A stretch of DNA of 35,066 nucleotides from CAZGVW01 sp964529265 (GCA_964529265.1 CAZGVW010000056.1:1-35066), one strand, 5' to 3'. Positions 23,695-32,538 are shown, numbered from the stretch's first letter. The notes: generated by a model not told the origin, from the letters alone. Numbers and translations are program-made.

Positions 23695-23700
23695 TATCGT
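23695..23700 (+). promoter_or_regulatory. -10 hexamer TATCGT, leaderless type
   Basis: TATCGT lies six bases before the ATG at 23707, with no Shine-Dalgarno between. Confidence 0.4.
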
Positions 23701-23706
23701 TCGGAC

Positions 23707-24468
23707 ATGAAGAGCACCGTCTTCGCCGGCGCCGCGTCCACAGCGTGCGCAGTTTTCTCGATCTGCGCCGCCATCGCCGCCCGGGGCCAGCCTTCCCCAG
23801 AGCCCGATGCGCCAGCGCGCGGTGCGGAAGGGAAGCCCGGCCTGCGCGAGGTCGCTCCGCACGTGCGCGTGGACGTGAAGGGGAGAATCGTCGAGTTCGA
23901 CGGCACTGTGCCTATCGATGCGCACGATCCCCAGGCGCCGAACGTCTACCTGGAAGTCATCGCCTGCACGATCGACACCAAGGAGCACGAGGCGCTGGTG
24001 GTGACGCGCGCCCTGCCGTCGCACGTGCACGCGGCCCTGCTGGCCATCGGCCTCAAGGAGGGCCAGCCCGGCCGCTGGACGTGGGAAGGCGAAAAGATGA
24101 CCGCGCACCCGCCGGAGGGCGACAAGGTGATCGTCGAACTCATCCACCGCGATGCGCTGGGCAGGGAGATCGTCGATCCCGCCGCGGCATGGGTGAAGAA
24201 CGAGCAATCGAAGGAAGCCCTGCCCGAGAAGGCCTGGGTCTTCGCCGGCTCGCGCATGATGGACCGCGGCTTCGGCGAGCGCTACGACGCCGATGGAACC
24301 GGGACGCTCATCGGCCTCGCGACCTTCGGCGCGGAGACCGTGGCGTGGCCGGATGTCTTCAGCCCGGACGCGGATGTGGCCGAGCCCGTGTGGATCGCCG
24401 ATGCGGCAAAGACGCCCGTGTTCGATACGCCGGTGATCGTGCGTCTGCGGCCGGCGGAGGCGCCCTGA
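23707..24468 (+). CDS. Exported YdjY-domain protein
   Basis: This is a 253-aa protein. A signal peptide of about 28 residues (to AARGQ) is followed by a Pro/Glu-rich linker and a YdjY-type domain from about 55. Its markers are ACTIDTKEHEALVVTRA, LPSHVHAALLAIGLKEG and KAWVFAGSRM. The conserved Lys-Glu-His-Glu and His-x-His sites look like a functional centre, but no activity is established for the family. It is probably periplasmic or external. It is placed after rplS and converges with htrA, separated by only 14 bp. Confidence 0.85.
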   Translation: MKSTVFAGAASTACAVFSICAAIAARGQPSPEPDAPARGAEGKPGLREVAPHVRVDVKGRIVEFDGTVPIDAHDPQAPNVYLEVIACTIDTKEHEALVVTRALPSHVHAALLAIGLKEGQPGRWTWEGEKMTAHPPEGDKVIVELIHRDALGREIVDPAAAWVKNEQSKEALPEKAWVFAGSRMMDRGFGERYDADGTGTLIGLATFGAETVAWPDVFSPDADVAEPVWIADAAKTPVFDTPVIVRLRPAEAP

Positions 24469-24482
24469 GCGGGCGACCGACC

Positions 24483-26012
24483 TCAGTCGCCGCCGTGCTC
24501 ATCGACGCTCGCGGGACGCGCGAGCGTGACCCACAGCCGCCTTTCGCCCTCGCGTCCGTTCTCGACGCGAACTTCCGTCGGCGCGCCCTGTTCGTTGAAC
24601 AGCGTCGGAACGAATGCCTCGAACAACTGCTCCTCAGAGCGAACCCGGCTTCGACCGACCCGGATGAACTTCTGACCCGGCGCAAAGCCCGCATCCTCCG
24701 CGGGCGATCCTGCGGCGACTTCCGCGATCCGCACGCCGCCTTCTCCATCGGTCAGAAGCGTCACGCCGAACTGCGCCAGCGCCTCCCGCACCGCCCGGCC
24801 CCGGGCCGCGGCGCTGTCGAGCGTCGCGAGCCGCCCAGGCTCGATCGGCGCGAGGGCTCCCGCGGCGTTGACCACCGCGGCCATCAGCGTGACTTCGAGT
24901 TCAACCGACTCGCCCTCTCGCCACACGGTGAGTGCGACCTTCTCCCCCGGAGCGCGATTGCCGATCGCGGATCGCAGCACAGCGGTCGTCGGCGTCGGCC
25001 TCTCATCGACACTCGTGATCACATCGCCAAGCATTACGCCGCCCCGGTCGGCCGCGAGCCCCGGCTCGACACGGGTAATCAGCACTCCGTTGGCGCCCGT
25101 GAACCCGATCGCCTCCATCTGCTCGGGCCTCTCCCTCCTGACATCCGCGATGTCCAGGAGCGCCACGCCCAGGAAGCCTCGCACCACCACGCCGCGTTTG
25201 ATCAGTTGCGATACGACGGCCTCGACCGTTTCCAGTGGAATCGCGAAACTGATGCCGCCGGAGACGCCGCTGACTGCGCCCGAGGGGGATGACTGCCGGT
25301 CCTCATCCGTGATGATCGCCGTGTTCATGCCGATCACGCGACCGCGCACATCGACCAGCGGTCCGCCCGAGTTGCCGGGGTTGATCGCGGCGTCCGTCTG
25401 AATGAAGTTCGTGTATCGGGTCTGTCCGGCGTCGGCGAACGCCTCGCGCCCCAGGCCCGAGACGATGCCCTTGCTCATCGAGAACTTGAAGCCGAAGGGC
25501 GATCCGAACGCGAACACGGTGTCGCCCTGGAACACCGGCTCGCCCGTGGCCCGCCGCGCGGGGAAGAGCACGGTGGGGTCGGGCTCGACCTTGATGACGG
25601 CGACATCCGTCGATTCATCGCGCCCGATGAAGGTCGCGCTGCGCACCTGGCCGTTGTTGAACTGCGCCTCGATGCGCACGGCGTTGTTCACCACGTGCGC
25701 GTTGGTCACGATGTGGCCGTCCGCGTCGTACACCCAGCCTGAGCCGGTGGAGCGGACGGTGCGGCCGCCCCCGATCCCGACGCGGCTCTCGATGAACACG
25801 ACAGAGGGCTCGACCGACGCCGCGATGTCGCGCGTGGCCTGGTTGATCCGCTCCATCAGGTCGTCGCCATCGAGCCGCTGCTGGGCGAGCGTGACCGTGG
25901 CCGCGGTGCGGGCCGCCTGAATCTGGCGGATGGCGGTCGGCCCGGCGATGAGCGTCATCGCCGCGGTGATGAGCACGAGCAGCGCCGGCCCGTATGAGGC
26001 GAACTTGCGCAT
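24483..26012 (-). CDS. HtrA/DegP-type serine protease with two PDZ domains
   Basis: This 509-aa membrane-anchored protease/chaperone of the cell envelope has a signal anchor at about 8-25 and a trypsin-like domain (55-270) with a full triad: His106 (TNAHVV), Asp136 (STDVAVIKV) and Ser215 (NPGNSGGPL). PDZ1 lies at about 278-378 (GFLGVALLDIADV...GGVMLGDVI) and PDZ2 at about 412-498 (FGVTLLTDG...AGFAPGQKFI). The ATG at 26012 is preferred because GGAGG and GGAG lie just upstream; an in-frame GTG seven codons earlier has less support. It degrades or refolds misfolded envelope proteins. It is the last gene of a minus-strand run after panB. Confidence 0.94.
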   Translation of the reverse strand: MRKFASYGPALLVLITAAMTLIAGPTAIRQIQAARTAATVTLAQQRLDGDDLMERINQATRDIAASVEPSVVFIESRVGIGGGRTVRSTGSGWVYDADGHIVTNAHVVNNAVRIEAQFNNGQVRSATFIGRDESTDVAVIKVEPDPTVLFPARRATGEPVFQGDTVFAFGSPFGFKFSMSKGIVSGLGREAFADAGQTRYTNFIQTDAAINPGNSGGPLVDVRGRVIGMNTAIITDEDRQSSPSGAVSGVSGGISFAIPLETVEAVVSQLIKRGVVVRGFLGVALLDIADVRRERPEQMEAIGFTGANGVLITRVEPGLAADRGGVMLGDVITSVDERPTPTTAVLRSAIGNRAPGEKVALTVWREGESVELEVTLMAAVVNAAGALAPIEPGRLATLDSAAARGRAVREALAQFGVTLLTDGEGGVRIAEVAAGSPAEDAGFAPGQKFIRVGRSRVRSEEQLFEAFVPTLFNEQGAPTEVRVENGREGERRLWVTLARPASVDEHGGD

Positions 26013-26063
26013 GGAACTCCGACCTCCGTTCACGCAGCGCCGGGGAAAACCGGCGTCAACGGC

Positions 26064-26915
26064 TCAGACCATCACTTTGCCGGACTCTCCCGGCTTCATG
26101 ACGTACCGATGATCGCTCGCGGCGCGGCGCCTCACCCGGTCCACCCAGTCGCGGGCAGCGTCGCGGATCGCCTCGCCCATCTGGAGCATCGGCTGCGCGA
26201 AGCCCGGCTGCCAATCGGTCAGTCCCAGGAGGTCCTGAAGGACCAAGATCTGCCCGTGGCACGCCGGCCCGGCGCCGATGCCGATCAGCGGAATATCGGT
26301 CGCCGCGATGATGCGCTCCGCCACCTCGTGCGGCACGGCTTCGACCAGCAGCATCACGGCGCCCGCCTCCTCGAGGGCCCGGGCGTCCGAGACGATGCGC
26401 GAGGCGTCGGCCGCGGTGCGTCCGGAAGCCACGTATCCGCCGTGCAGGCCGACCTGTTGCGGGCGCGAACCGACGTGCCCGCAGATCGGCACTCCGGCGC
26501 GCGTCATCTTCGCGACAATGGGCGCGAACGACGCATCGGCCTCCAGTTTCACGATGTCGGCCATGCCCTCCGTCATGTAGCGGCCCGCGGCGTTGATCGC
26601 CTCCGCCTCGTCCGCGTGATAACTCATGAAGGGCATGTCGGCCATGACCACGGTGTTCGGCGCCCCGCGCTTCAGCCCCGCCGTGAGGGCGATCGAGACC
26701 TCCAGCGGCATGTGGATCGTGCTCTTGTGGCCGAGAACGATCTCCGCCGCGGAGTCGCCCATGAGCAGCACGTGCACACCCGCGCGCTCCAGCCAGCGAG
26801 CCGTGGTGGCGTCGTAGCAGGCGAAGCAGGCGAAGGGCTCGCCGTCGCGGGCCATGCGGCGAAGCGTGCGGAGTGTGACCGGTTCACGCGCGTGGTCTGT
26901 GGTCTGTGCGGGCAC
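26064..26915 (-). CDS. panB: 3-methyl-2-oxobutanoate hydroxymethyltransferase
   Basis: This 283-aa TIM-barrel enzyme transfers a hydroxymethyl group from methylene-THF to ketoisovalerate to give ketopantoate, the first step of pantothenate/CoA synthesis. Metal ligands are Asp54 (LLMGDSAAEIVLGH) and Asp93 (VVMADMPFMSY), with Lys123 (IVKLEA) and the catalytic Glu192 (LLVEAVPHEV). IGIGAGPACHGQILVLQDLLG is well conserved. The start is a GTG inside the 3' end of vsr (32-bp overlap). TAGAAT lies six bases upstream, which supports it and gives panB its own promoter. Confidence 0.95.
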   Translation of the reverse strand: MPAQTTDHAREPVTLRTLRRMARDGEPFACFACYDATTARWLERAGVHVLLMGDSAAEIVLGHKSTIHMPLEVSIALTAGLKRGAPNTVVMADMPFMSYHADEAEAINAAGRYMTEGMADIVKLEADASFAPIVAKMTRAGVPICGHVGSRPQQVGLHGGYVASGRTAADASRIVSDARALEEAGAVMLLVEAVPHEVAERIIAATDIPLIGIGAGPACHGQILVLQDLLGLTDWQPGFAQPMLQMGEAIRDAARDWVDRVRRRAASDHRYVMKPGESGKVMV

Positions 26916-27351
26916 GCGGGGATTCTACGCGGGTGGCCCGGGCAAGGCGTCCGCGGACGATGCGCCCCACCCTCGCCGCGGCGCGCGGGGGGCTCTGCCG
27001 GATCTCGTGCTCCCAGAGGCGGATCACGCGCCAGCCGGCGCCGGCCAGTTCGCGCGAAACCCGGACGTCGCGGGCGCGGTTGCGGTCGATTTTCGCCAGC
27101 CAGTACGCCCGATTGCTGGAGGGCCGGCGGCAGTGCTCCGGGCATCCGTGCCAGAAGCACCCATCCACGAACACCGCCACCCGCGCCCGCACGAAGACCA
27201 CATCGGGCTTGCCCGGCAGGCGCCGCTTCAGGCTGTATCGCAGGCCGCGGGCGTGCAGGGCGCGCCGCAGCAGGAACTCACAGGATGTGTCGCGCGAGCG
27301 CACGCGGCGCATCGTTTCGGATCGCTGCGCTTTCGTGCGGTCGTCGGCCAT
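26884..27351 (-). CDS. vsr: Very short patch repair (Vsr) endonuclease
   Basis: This 155-aa nuclease nicks beside T:G mismatches that arise from deamination of 5-methylcytosine. The N-terminal SETMRRVRSRDTSCEFLLRR includes the conserved Glu25. KPDVVF gives the catalytic Asp50, and FVDGCFWHGCPEHC (61-74) contains the metal/zinc site, with Asp in place of His64 of the E. coli enzyme, as in many homologues. WRVIRLWEHEI follows. Cys residues fit the structural zinc. No cytosine methyltransferase is present nearby, so it is uncoupled from a Dcm-like partner in this window. The tail overlaps panB. Confidence 0.93.
   Translation of the reverse strand: MADDRTKAQRSETMRRVRSRDTSCEFLLRRALHARGLRYSLKRRLPGKPDVVFVRARVAVFVDGCFWHGCPEHCRRPSSNRAYWLAKIDRNRARDVRVSRELAGAGWRVIRLWEHEIRQSPPRAAARVGRIVRGRLARATRVESPRARTDHRPRA
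26922..26927 (-). promoter_or_regulatory. -10 hexamer TAGAAT for panB, leaderless type
   Basis: TAGAAT on the minus strand, inside vsr coding sequence, lies six bases before the panB GTG. No ribosome site intervenes. Confidence 0.45.
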
Positions 27352-27360
27352 GCGCCGCTG

Positions 27361-27366
27361 AACCTA
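27361..27366 (-). promoter_or_regulatory. -10-like hexamer TAGGTT before vsr
   Basis: TAGGTT overlaps the stop codon of the upstream lipoprotein gene and ends nine bases before the vsr ATG. It may act as a -10 for a leaderless vsr message, or its AGG may be a weak ribosome site. Confidence 0.25.
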
Positions 27367-27996
27367 CCTGATGAGCACCAGGCGGCACTGTCCGTGCTCC
27401 CACGCCACGTCGAGACGCGTGAAGCGCAGTTGGCCCGGCGCCACCTTCGCGCTGATGGTGTACACGCCCCCGGCCCGCGGCTGGAGGAACGCCCCGGCCG
27501 ACAACTCCCCCATCCGGATTCTGGCCAGGAACTTCAGGATGTCCTTCTTGTTCTCCACCATGAAGTCGATCGCCTCGCGCGGGTCGCGCCGGGCGCGGAT
27601 GTAGTCCGACTTGGTGCGCTCGCTCAGCACCTGCTCATACAACAGATCCAGCTCCCCGTCGATCAGCGTGCGCCGCACGTGGTGCACGACGTGCCGCGGC
27701 GCCTTGGAAATGAGCGTCACCGTGCCGTCCTCGTTCTGGGTCCGAAGCGGATCGATCGGCCGGCCTTCCTCATCGACGAGCGGCTGCAGTTCTTCCGAAC
27801 TCGCCGATCTCTGGGCCGTCCCGCGGCGGTTCGCCTCGATCTCGTTCTTGATGCCCGACTGCGCCCCCGGCATGTTGATCAGCCCGCCGCGGGCCGACAC
27901 CACGCGCTCCTCCATCTCGCAGCCGGCGCTCACGAAGAGCGCGCAAAAGAGCACGACCGCGAGACCGCCCGGATTGACCCGCGCGCCGCACTTCAT
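27364..27996 (-). CDS. Putative exported lipoprotein of unknown function
   Basis: This is a 210-aa protein. Residues 1-25 form a signal sequence (GGLAVVLFCALFVSAGC); Cys26 is in a lipoprotein-like context, though Ser at -3 is not the canonical Leu. The mature part is charged, with SSEELQPLVDEEGRPIDPLR, then a mostly alpha-helical segment (RRTLIDGELDLLYEQVLS ... AIDFMVENKKDILKFLARI) and a beta C-terminus (VYTISAKVAPGQLRFTRLDV). I do not recognise a family. The start overlaps the nadB stop as ATGA, so the two are translationally coupled. vsr follows 12 bp later. Confidence 0.82.
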   Translation of the reverse strand: MKCGARVNPGGLAVVLFCALFVSAGCEMEERVVSARGGLINMPGAQSGIKNEIEANRRGTAQRSASSEELQPLVDEEGRPIDPLRTQNEDGTVTLISKAPRHVVHHVRRTLIDGELDLLYEQVLSERTKSDYIRARRDPREAIDFMVENKKDILKFLARIRMGELSAGAFLQPRAGGVYTISAKVAPGQLRFTRLDVAWEHGQCRLVLIR

Positions 27997-29675
27997 GTCG
28001 CACGCCCCGCCGCCCCGTCCACCGGCTGCAACTCCACGGATTCGCTCCCCCGCGTCCACACATCGTGAACGTGGAACTCCGGCCTCGGCGTCGGGAAATC
28101 CGCCCGCGCATGGCACCCGCGCGATTCCTCGCGCCACAGCGCCGACCGCGCCGAAAGCGCGCCCGCCAGCAGCATGTTCTGCGTCTCCCACCCCTCAACC
28201 TCGTCGAAGATCTTGTCCAGGCAGTACCGGCCCCAGAAATCGAACATCTCCACCACGTCCCGCAGTTTCGCCCCCGTGCGCTCCACCCCCACGTTCCGCC
28301 ACATCACCGACCGCAGTGAGTTTCGCACGTCTCCCAGGTCCAGTTCCCCGCGATCCGAGATCGGAATATCCGAAATGATCGCCGCGGGCGCCGGCCGCGG
28401 CGCCACGCCCCACCCGTTCGAGGCGTCCCGCATCTCCTCGCACAGGCGCCCCGTCTCCTCCCCCATCACCAGCCCCTCGAGCAGCGAGTTGCTCGCCAGC
28501 CGGTTCGCCCCGTGCAGCCCGGAGCACGCCGCCTCCCCCGCCGCGTACAGCGCCGGCACGTTCGTCCGCCCGCCGCCCTCCGTCCGCACGCCCCCCACCA
28601 TGTAATGCGCCGCCGGGTGCACCGGAATGAGGTCCTTCGCCGGATCGATCTGAAACTGCCGCAACTGCGCAAAAATCCCGGGGAACCGCTTCTGGAACTC
28701 CGAAATCGCGCGCGCATCCAGAAAAACATGCGTATCGCCCGTACGGGCCAGATGCCGCAGAATCGCCCGGCTCACCACGTCCCGCGGCGCCAGTTCCGCC
28801 AGTTCATGCTCCCCCACCATGAACCGATGCCCTGATCGATCCACCAGCAGCGCCCCCTCGCCCCGCACCGCCTCGCTGATGAGCGATCGGCTCGCCCCCG
28901 CCACATACAGCGTCGTCGGGTGGAACTGCATGAACGCCATGTCGGCCAGCCCCGCCCCCGCCCTGTGCGCCATCGCGAGCGCATCGCCCGTCGCCACGCC
29001 CGGGTTCGTCGTCTCCCGCCACAGCGCTCCGGCGCCGCCTCCCGCCAGGATCGTCGCCTTCGCCCAGATGATCTGCAGCCCGTACCGCGCATGGTGCGTG
29101 ATCGCCCCCATGCACGGCGCGCCCGCCGCGTCCGTCGGCGTGATCAGATCCAGTGCGAAGCACCGCTCAAAAACCCGCGCCCGATTCGCCCCGCACACCC
29201 GCTCCAGCAGACACCGCAAGATCTCCCGCCCCGTCGCATCGCCGCCGGCGTGCAGCACCCGCGCCCGCGAATGCCCCCCCTCCCGCGCCAAGGCGGGCCG
29301 CCCCAGTCCGTCCTCATCGAACCGCGCCCCCCAGGACGAGAGTTCTCGCAGCCGCTCCGCTCCGCCCACTACCACCCGTCGCACCACCTGCTCATCGCAC
29401 AGGCCGGCCCCTGCCGTGAGCGTGTCCTGAACGTGGGACTCCACCGAGTCCTCCACGCTCACCACGCCCGCCACGCCCCCCTGTGCCCACGCCGTGTTGC
29501 ACTCCCCCACCTCGTCCTTGGCCAGAACCACCACCTCCCCATGGTCCGCCGCGGCAATCGCCGCCCGCAGCCCCGCCACCCCCGCCCCGATCACGAGCGT
29601 GTCCGTGAAGATCTGCGGCAGCAGCGACCCCCGGAAAGGGATCAGGTACCTGCGGCGGGCGAAGAGGTCGTGCAT
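27993..29675 (-). CDS. nadB: L-aspartate oxidase
   Basis: This 560-aa FAD enzyme oxidises L-aspartate to iminoaspartate for de novo NAD synthesis. The FAD dinucleotide motif is VIGAGVAGLRAAIAA (28-42); other marks are NTAWAQGGVAG, REGGHSRARVLHAGGDATG, the substrate-binding QFHPTTL, and AAGEAACSGLHGANRLASNS. A C-terminal helical domain includes NSLRSVMWRNVGVER. The length is normal. The ATG at 29675 is preferred over a GTG 19 codons upstream. A TACACT at 29716-29721 could be the -10. nadA and nadC are not nearby. It heads the nadB-lipoprotein-vsr-panB-htrA run. Confidence 0.96.
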   Translation of the reverse strand: MHDLFARRRYLIPFRGSLLPQIFTDTLVIGAGVAGLRAAIAAADHGEVVVLAKDEVGECNTAWAQGGVAGVVSVEDSVESHVQDTLTAGAGLCDEQVVRRVVVGGAERLRELSSWGARFDEDGLGRPALAREGGHSRARVLHAGGDATGREILRCLLERVCGANRARVFERCFALDLITPTDAAGAPCMGAITHHARYGLQIIWAKATILAGGGAGALWRETTNPGVATGDALAMAHRAGAGLADMAFMQFHPTTLYVAGASRSLISEAVRGEGALLVDRSGHRFMVGEHELAELAPRDVVSRAILRHLARTGDTHVFLDARAISEFQKRFPGIFAQLRQFQIDPAKDLIPVHPAAHYMVGGVRTEGGGRTNVPALYAAGEAACSGLHGANRLASNSLLEGLVMGEETGRLCEEMRDASNGWGVAPRPAPAAIISDIPISDRGELDLGDVRNSLRSVMWRNVGVERTGAKLRDVVEMFDFWGRYCLDKIFDEVEGWETQNMLLAGALSARSALWREESRGCHARADFPTPRPEFHVHDVWTRGSESVELQPVDGAAGRAT

Positions 29676-29774
29676 GGTCGGGGGCCCTCGGCCAATCCGG
29701 CGTGCCGGGCCGACGAGTGTAAACCCCTCCACCCCCCGAAGTTCTGTGGGGCACTTGCCGCCCCAACCTCCGGC

Positions 29775-29789
29775 TGATACTCATTCTCA
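29775..29789. promoter_or_regulatory. Fur box upstream of the iron ABC importer
   Basis: TGATACTCATTCTCA matches the 7-1-7 Fur consensus TGATAATnATTATCA with two mismatches. It ends 33 bp before the fbpA-like ATG and overlaps a possible -10 (GATACT). Its position and the neighbouring gene fit repression by Fe(II)-Fur. Confidence 0.65.
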
Positions 29790-29822
29790 ACTGGGCCGCC
29801 GACGCCCGGGTGGGAATCAACC

Positions 29823-30848
29823 ATGCTCAAACGTCTCTTCCTCGTCGCGCTGCTCGCGCTCGTGATCGCCGTGCCGCCCGTCGCCCTGCGGCTGGCGCGA
29901 GCGCAGACGCCGCGGCCGCTCGTCGTCTATTCCGGCCGCAGCAAGACGCTCGTCGAGCCGCTCTTCCAGCAGTTCTCGACCGCCACCGGCATCGCCATCG
30001 AGGCCCGTTACGCCGGTTCGACAGACATGGCCAACCTCCTCCTCGAGGAGCGCGACCGCACGCCGGCGGATGTCTTCTTCTCGCAGGACCCCGGCGCGCT
30101 CGGCGCCGTCGCTGAGGCGGGGCTGCTATCGCCTCTGCCGGATTCCACGCTCGGCCTTGTCGAGCGCGCCTATTGCTCGCCGAAGGGTGAGTGGGTCGGC
30201 GTCTCCGGGCGCGCCCGCGTCATCTCGTGGTCGCGAGAGCGCCTTAAGGAATCCGATGTCCCGTCATCCGTGTTCGACCTGACGAACGAGCAGTGGCGCG
30301 GCCGCGTCGGCTGGGCGCCTTCCAACGCCTCCTTCCAGTTGTTCATCACCGCCATGCGCCACCTCCACGGCGACGAGAAAGCCCGGCAGTGGCTCCTCGA
30401 TATGAAGACCAACGGCGCGCGCGACTACCCGTCCAACCGCCCCGTCATCCAGGCCATCGCCGATGGCGAAGTCGATCTCGGCCTCGTCAACCACTACTAC
30501 CTGCACGGCTTCGTCCGCGAGCGCGGCCCCGACTTCCCCGTCGCCAACAAGTTCCTGCCCGATGACGTCGGCGGCATGATGAGCGTCGCCGGCGTGGGCG
30601 TGCTCAAGACCTCCACCAACCGCGACGCCTCCGCGAAGTTCGTCGCGTGGCTGCTCGCCGAGGAGGCGCAACGATACTTCGCCGGGCAGACGGGCGAGTT
30701 CCCGCTGGTCATCGGGCTGAAATCCGCGAATCTCCCGGCCGAAGCCCCCCGCGCCGAATCCCTCGAGCGACTCGGCGTCGATCTCGGCTCGCTCAGCGAT
30801 CTTCGCGCTACGCTCGACCTCCTGCGCGAGACGCAAGTCCTCCCCTGA
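29823..30848 (+). CDS. Iron(III) ABC transporter substrate-binding protein (FbpA/FutA-type)
   Basis: This 341-aa exported solute-binding protein has a signal peptide at about 1-28 (ending ARAQ). LVVYSGRSKTLVEPLFQQF starts the mature protein, a hallmark of the iron-binding cluster. TGIAIEARYAGSTDMANLL and ADVFFSQDPGAL follow. Tyr225-Tyr226 in NHYYLHGF are the conserved di-tyrosine ligands for ferric iron, and YPSNRPVIQAIADGEVDLG is typical. It delivers Fe(III) to the permease encoded 54 bp downstream. A Fur box just upstream predicts iron repression. The ribosome site is weak (GGTGGG). Confidence 0.94.
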   Translation: MLKRLFLVALLALVIAVPPVALRLARAQTPRPLVVYSGRSKTLVEPLFQQFSTATGIAIEARYAGSTDMANLLLEERDRTPADVFFSQDPGALGAVAEAGLLSPLPDSTLGLVERAYCSPKGEWVGVSGRARVISWSRERLKESDVPSSVFDLTNEQWRGRVGWAPSNASFQLFITAMRHLHGDEKARQWLLDMKTNGARDYPSNRPVIQAIADGEVDLGLVNHYYLHGFVRERGPDFPVANKFLPDDVGGMMSVAGVGVLKTSTNRDASAKFVAWLLAEEAQRYFAGQTGEFPLVIGLKSANLPAEAPRAESLERLGVDLGSLSDLRATLDLLRETQVLP

Positions 30849-30902
30849 GCCGGCCGTGAGCCGTCGCACCGCGCCGGCTCGGCGCCCCCCGCGGAGCACG
30901 GC

Positions 30903-32447
30903 ATGCCGAAACCATGGCGAGTAGGCCTTACGATCGCCGCCGCGATCGTTGCGCTGCTCGCCCTCTCCCCTCTCGGCTACCTGATGTCAACCATCGCGCG
31001 CGACCCCGCCTCGGCGTGGGAAGCCGCGGGCCGCGCCGATGTCTGGATCCTCGCGTCGCGCTCGATCGCGCTCGCCGCGGGAGTCACCGTTTCGGCCCTC
31101 GCACTCGCCGTCTCGCTCGCGTGGCTCATCGCGCGCACCGACCTCCCCGGCGGACGCCGCTGGCTCATCCCGCTTTCCCTCCCCCTCGCCGCGCCGAGTT
31201 TCCTCGTCGCCGAAGCCCTCCGCCGCGGCATCGGCGTCGAAGGCTTCGCCGGCGCCTGGCTCGCGATGACCATCATCACCTTCCCTTATGCGCTCCTCCC
31301 GCTCGAGGCCGCGCTCCGCCGATGCAGCCACGACCTCGAACTCGTCGCGCGCTCTCTCGGTATGGGGCCGTGGCAGGCCTTCTGGAGAGCCACGCTGCCG
31401 CAACTGCTCCCCACGATCGAATGGACCGCGCTGCTTATCGCGCTCTACGCGCTCAGCGACTATGGCTGCGTCGCCATGCTTGGCGTCAACGTGCTCACCG
31501 TCGCCATCGAGAGCCGCCGCGCCGCGTTCGATCCCGCGGGGGCCGCCGCGCTCTCCGCCGTGCTCACCGCGCTCGCGCTGCTCTGCCTCTTCGGCATCGG
31601 CCGCCTCCGCGCCTCGCACGGCGCGGGAACCGCCGACGCCCGGCTCGAGTGCGCCTGCGAGCGCCTGCGCCTCCGCGCGTGGAAGCCGCCCTCGATCCTG
31701 CTCGCCGCGGGCGCCGTCGCCCTCGGCGTCGCCCTCCCCGCGATCATGACCGCCGTGTGGTGGGCCCAAGGTTTCCGTCACGGACAGGAAACGCTCCTCG
31801 GCACGCTCGCCACCGTCGGGCCGCCCGCGGCGCGAACGCTCAGGGTCAGCGTCATCACCGCCGTCCTCGTCGCCGCAGCGGCGCTGCCCGTCGCCCTCGT
31901 CATCCACCGCAACGAGTACGTGCAGCGCGCCGGCAGCCGCCGCACCGCGCTCTCCCGCCTCATCGGCTCCCTCGCCCTCATCGGTTACGGCATGCCGGGG
32001 ATCGTGATCGGCTTCGCCCTCGTGCGCTTCGCCCTCGAAGCCGATATCGGCGTCTACCAGACGCTGCCGTTGCTCATCTTCGGCTACTCCGTGAAGTGCG
32101 TGGCCGAGGCCATCGGCCCCACGACAGCCGCGGCCCGCCGCCTTCATCCGGATCGCCTGGATGCCGCCATCGGCCTCGGCGCCTCCTTCACGCGCACGTG
32201 GGCGCTCATCGGCTGGCCCGCGATCGCGCCCGGCGTCGCTGCGGGCGCGGCCCTCGCGTTCCTCACCGTCGTCAAAGAACTGCCGATCACGCTCATCCTG
32301 CGCCCGACGGGCTTCGAAACCCTCGCCTTCGAACTCTTCGATCTCCTCGGCGAAGCCCGCCACGCGCACGCCGCGCCCATGGCCCTCGTCATGCTCGCCG
32401 TCAGCAGCGTCGTCGTGTGGTGGCTCGTCGGGGGACGGCGTGAGTGA
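30903..32447 (+). CDS. Iron(III) ABC transporter permease, two fused domains (FbpB-type)
   Basis: This 514-aa inner-membrane protein is built from two BPD_transp_1 permease halves with about 12 helices in all. Each half has an EAA loop contacting the ATPase: HDLELVARSLGMGPWQAFWR (about 140-160) and DRLDAAIGLGASFTRTWALI (about 418-437). Fused halves are usual for FbpB/SfuB importers. GGAG six bases before ATG supports the start. The ATP-binding subunit expected next (FbpC) is not encoded in the window, so it must lie elsewhere. Confidence 0.94.
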   Translation: MPKPWRVGLTIAAAIVALLALSPLGYLMSTIARDPASAWEAAGRADVWILASRSIALAAGVTVSALALAVSLAWLIARTDLPGGRRWLIPLSLPLAAPSFLVAEALRRGIGVEGFAGAWLAMTIITFPYALLPLEAALRRCSHDLELVARSLGMGPWQAFWRATLPQLLPTIEWTALLIALYALSDYGCVAMLGVNVLTVAIESRRAAFDPAGAAALSAVLTALALLCLFGIGRLRASHGAGTADARLECACERLRLRAWKPPSILLAAGAVALGVALPAIMTAVWWAQGFRHGQETLLGTLATVGPPAARTLRVSVITAVLVAAAALPVALVIHRNEYVQRAGSRRTALSRLIGSLALIGYGMPGIVIGFALVRFALEADIGVYQTLPLLIFGYSVKCVAEAIGPTTAAARRLHPDRLDAAIGLGASFTRTWALIGWPAIAPGVAAGAALAFLTVVKELPITLILRPTGFETLAFELFDLLGEARHAHAAPMALVMLAVSSVVVWWLVGGRRE

Positions 32448-32470
32448 CGAATGCACGATTCGTTGCGAGG

Positions 32471-32495
32471 CGTGGAAACACTCTCTTCTTCCACG
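32471..32495 (+). repeat. Hairpin downstream of the iron permease gene
   Basis: CGTGGAA (32471-32477) pairs with TTCCACG (32489-32495), 7 bp with an 11-nt loop. A smaller CGAAT/ATTCG hairpin sits at 32448-32462, directly after the stop codon. Together they may end the iron-uptake message; no T-run is present. Confidence 0.4.
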
Positions 32496-32503
32496 AGCTC
32501 CTC

Positions 32504-32538
32504 CTCTGTGCCGCCTCAGTGTCCTCCGTGACTCGGTG
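32504..32538. repeat. Four short tandem CTCnGTG units (dispersed-repeat-like)
   Basis: CTCTGTG (32504), CTCAGTG (32515), CTCCGTG (32524) and CTCGGTG (32532) are spaced 8-11 bp apart and followed by GTGAAC. They differ only at the central base, which takes all four values. The pattern resembles degenerate CTCTGTG-type intergenic repeats seen in many environmental bacterial genomes. Confidence 0.6.
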
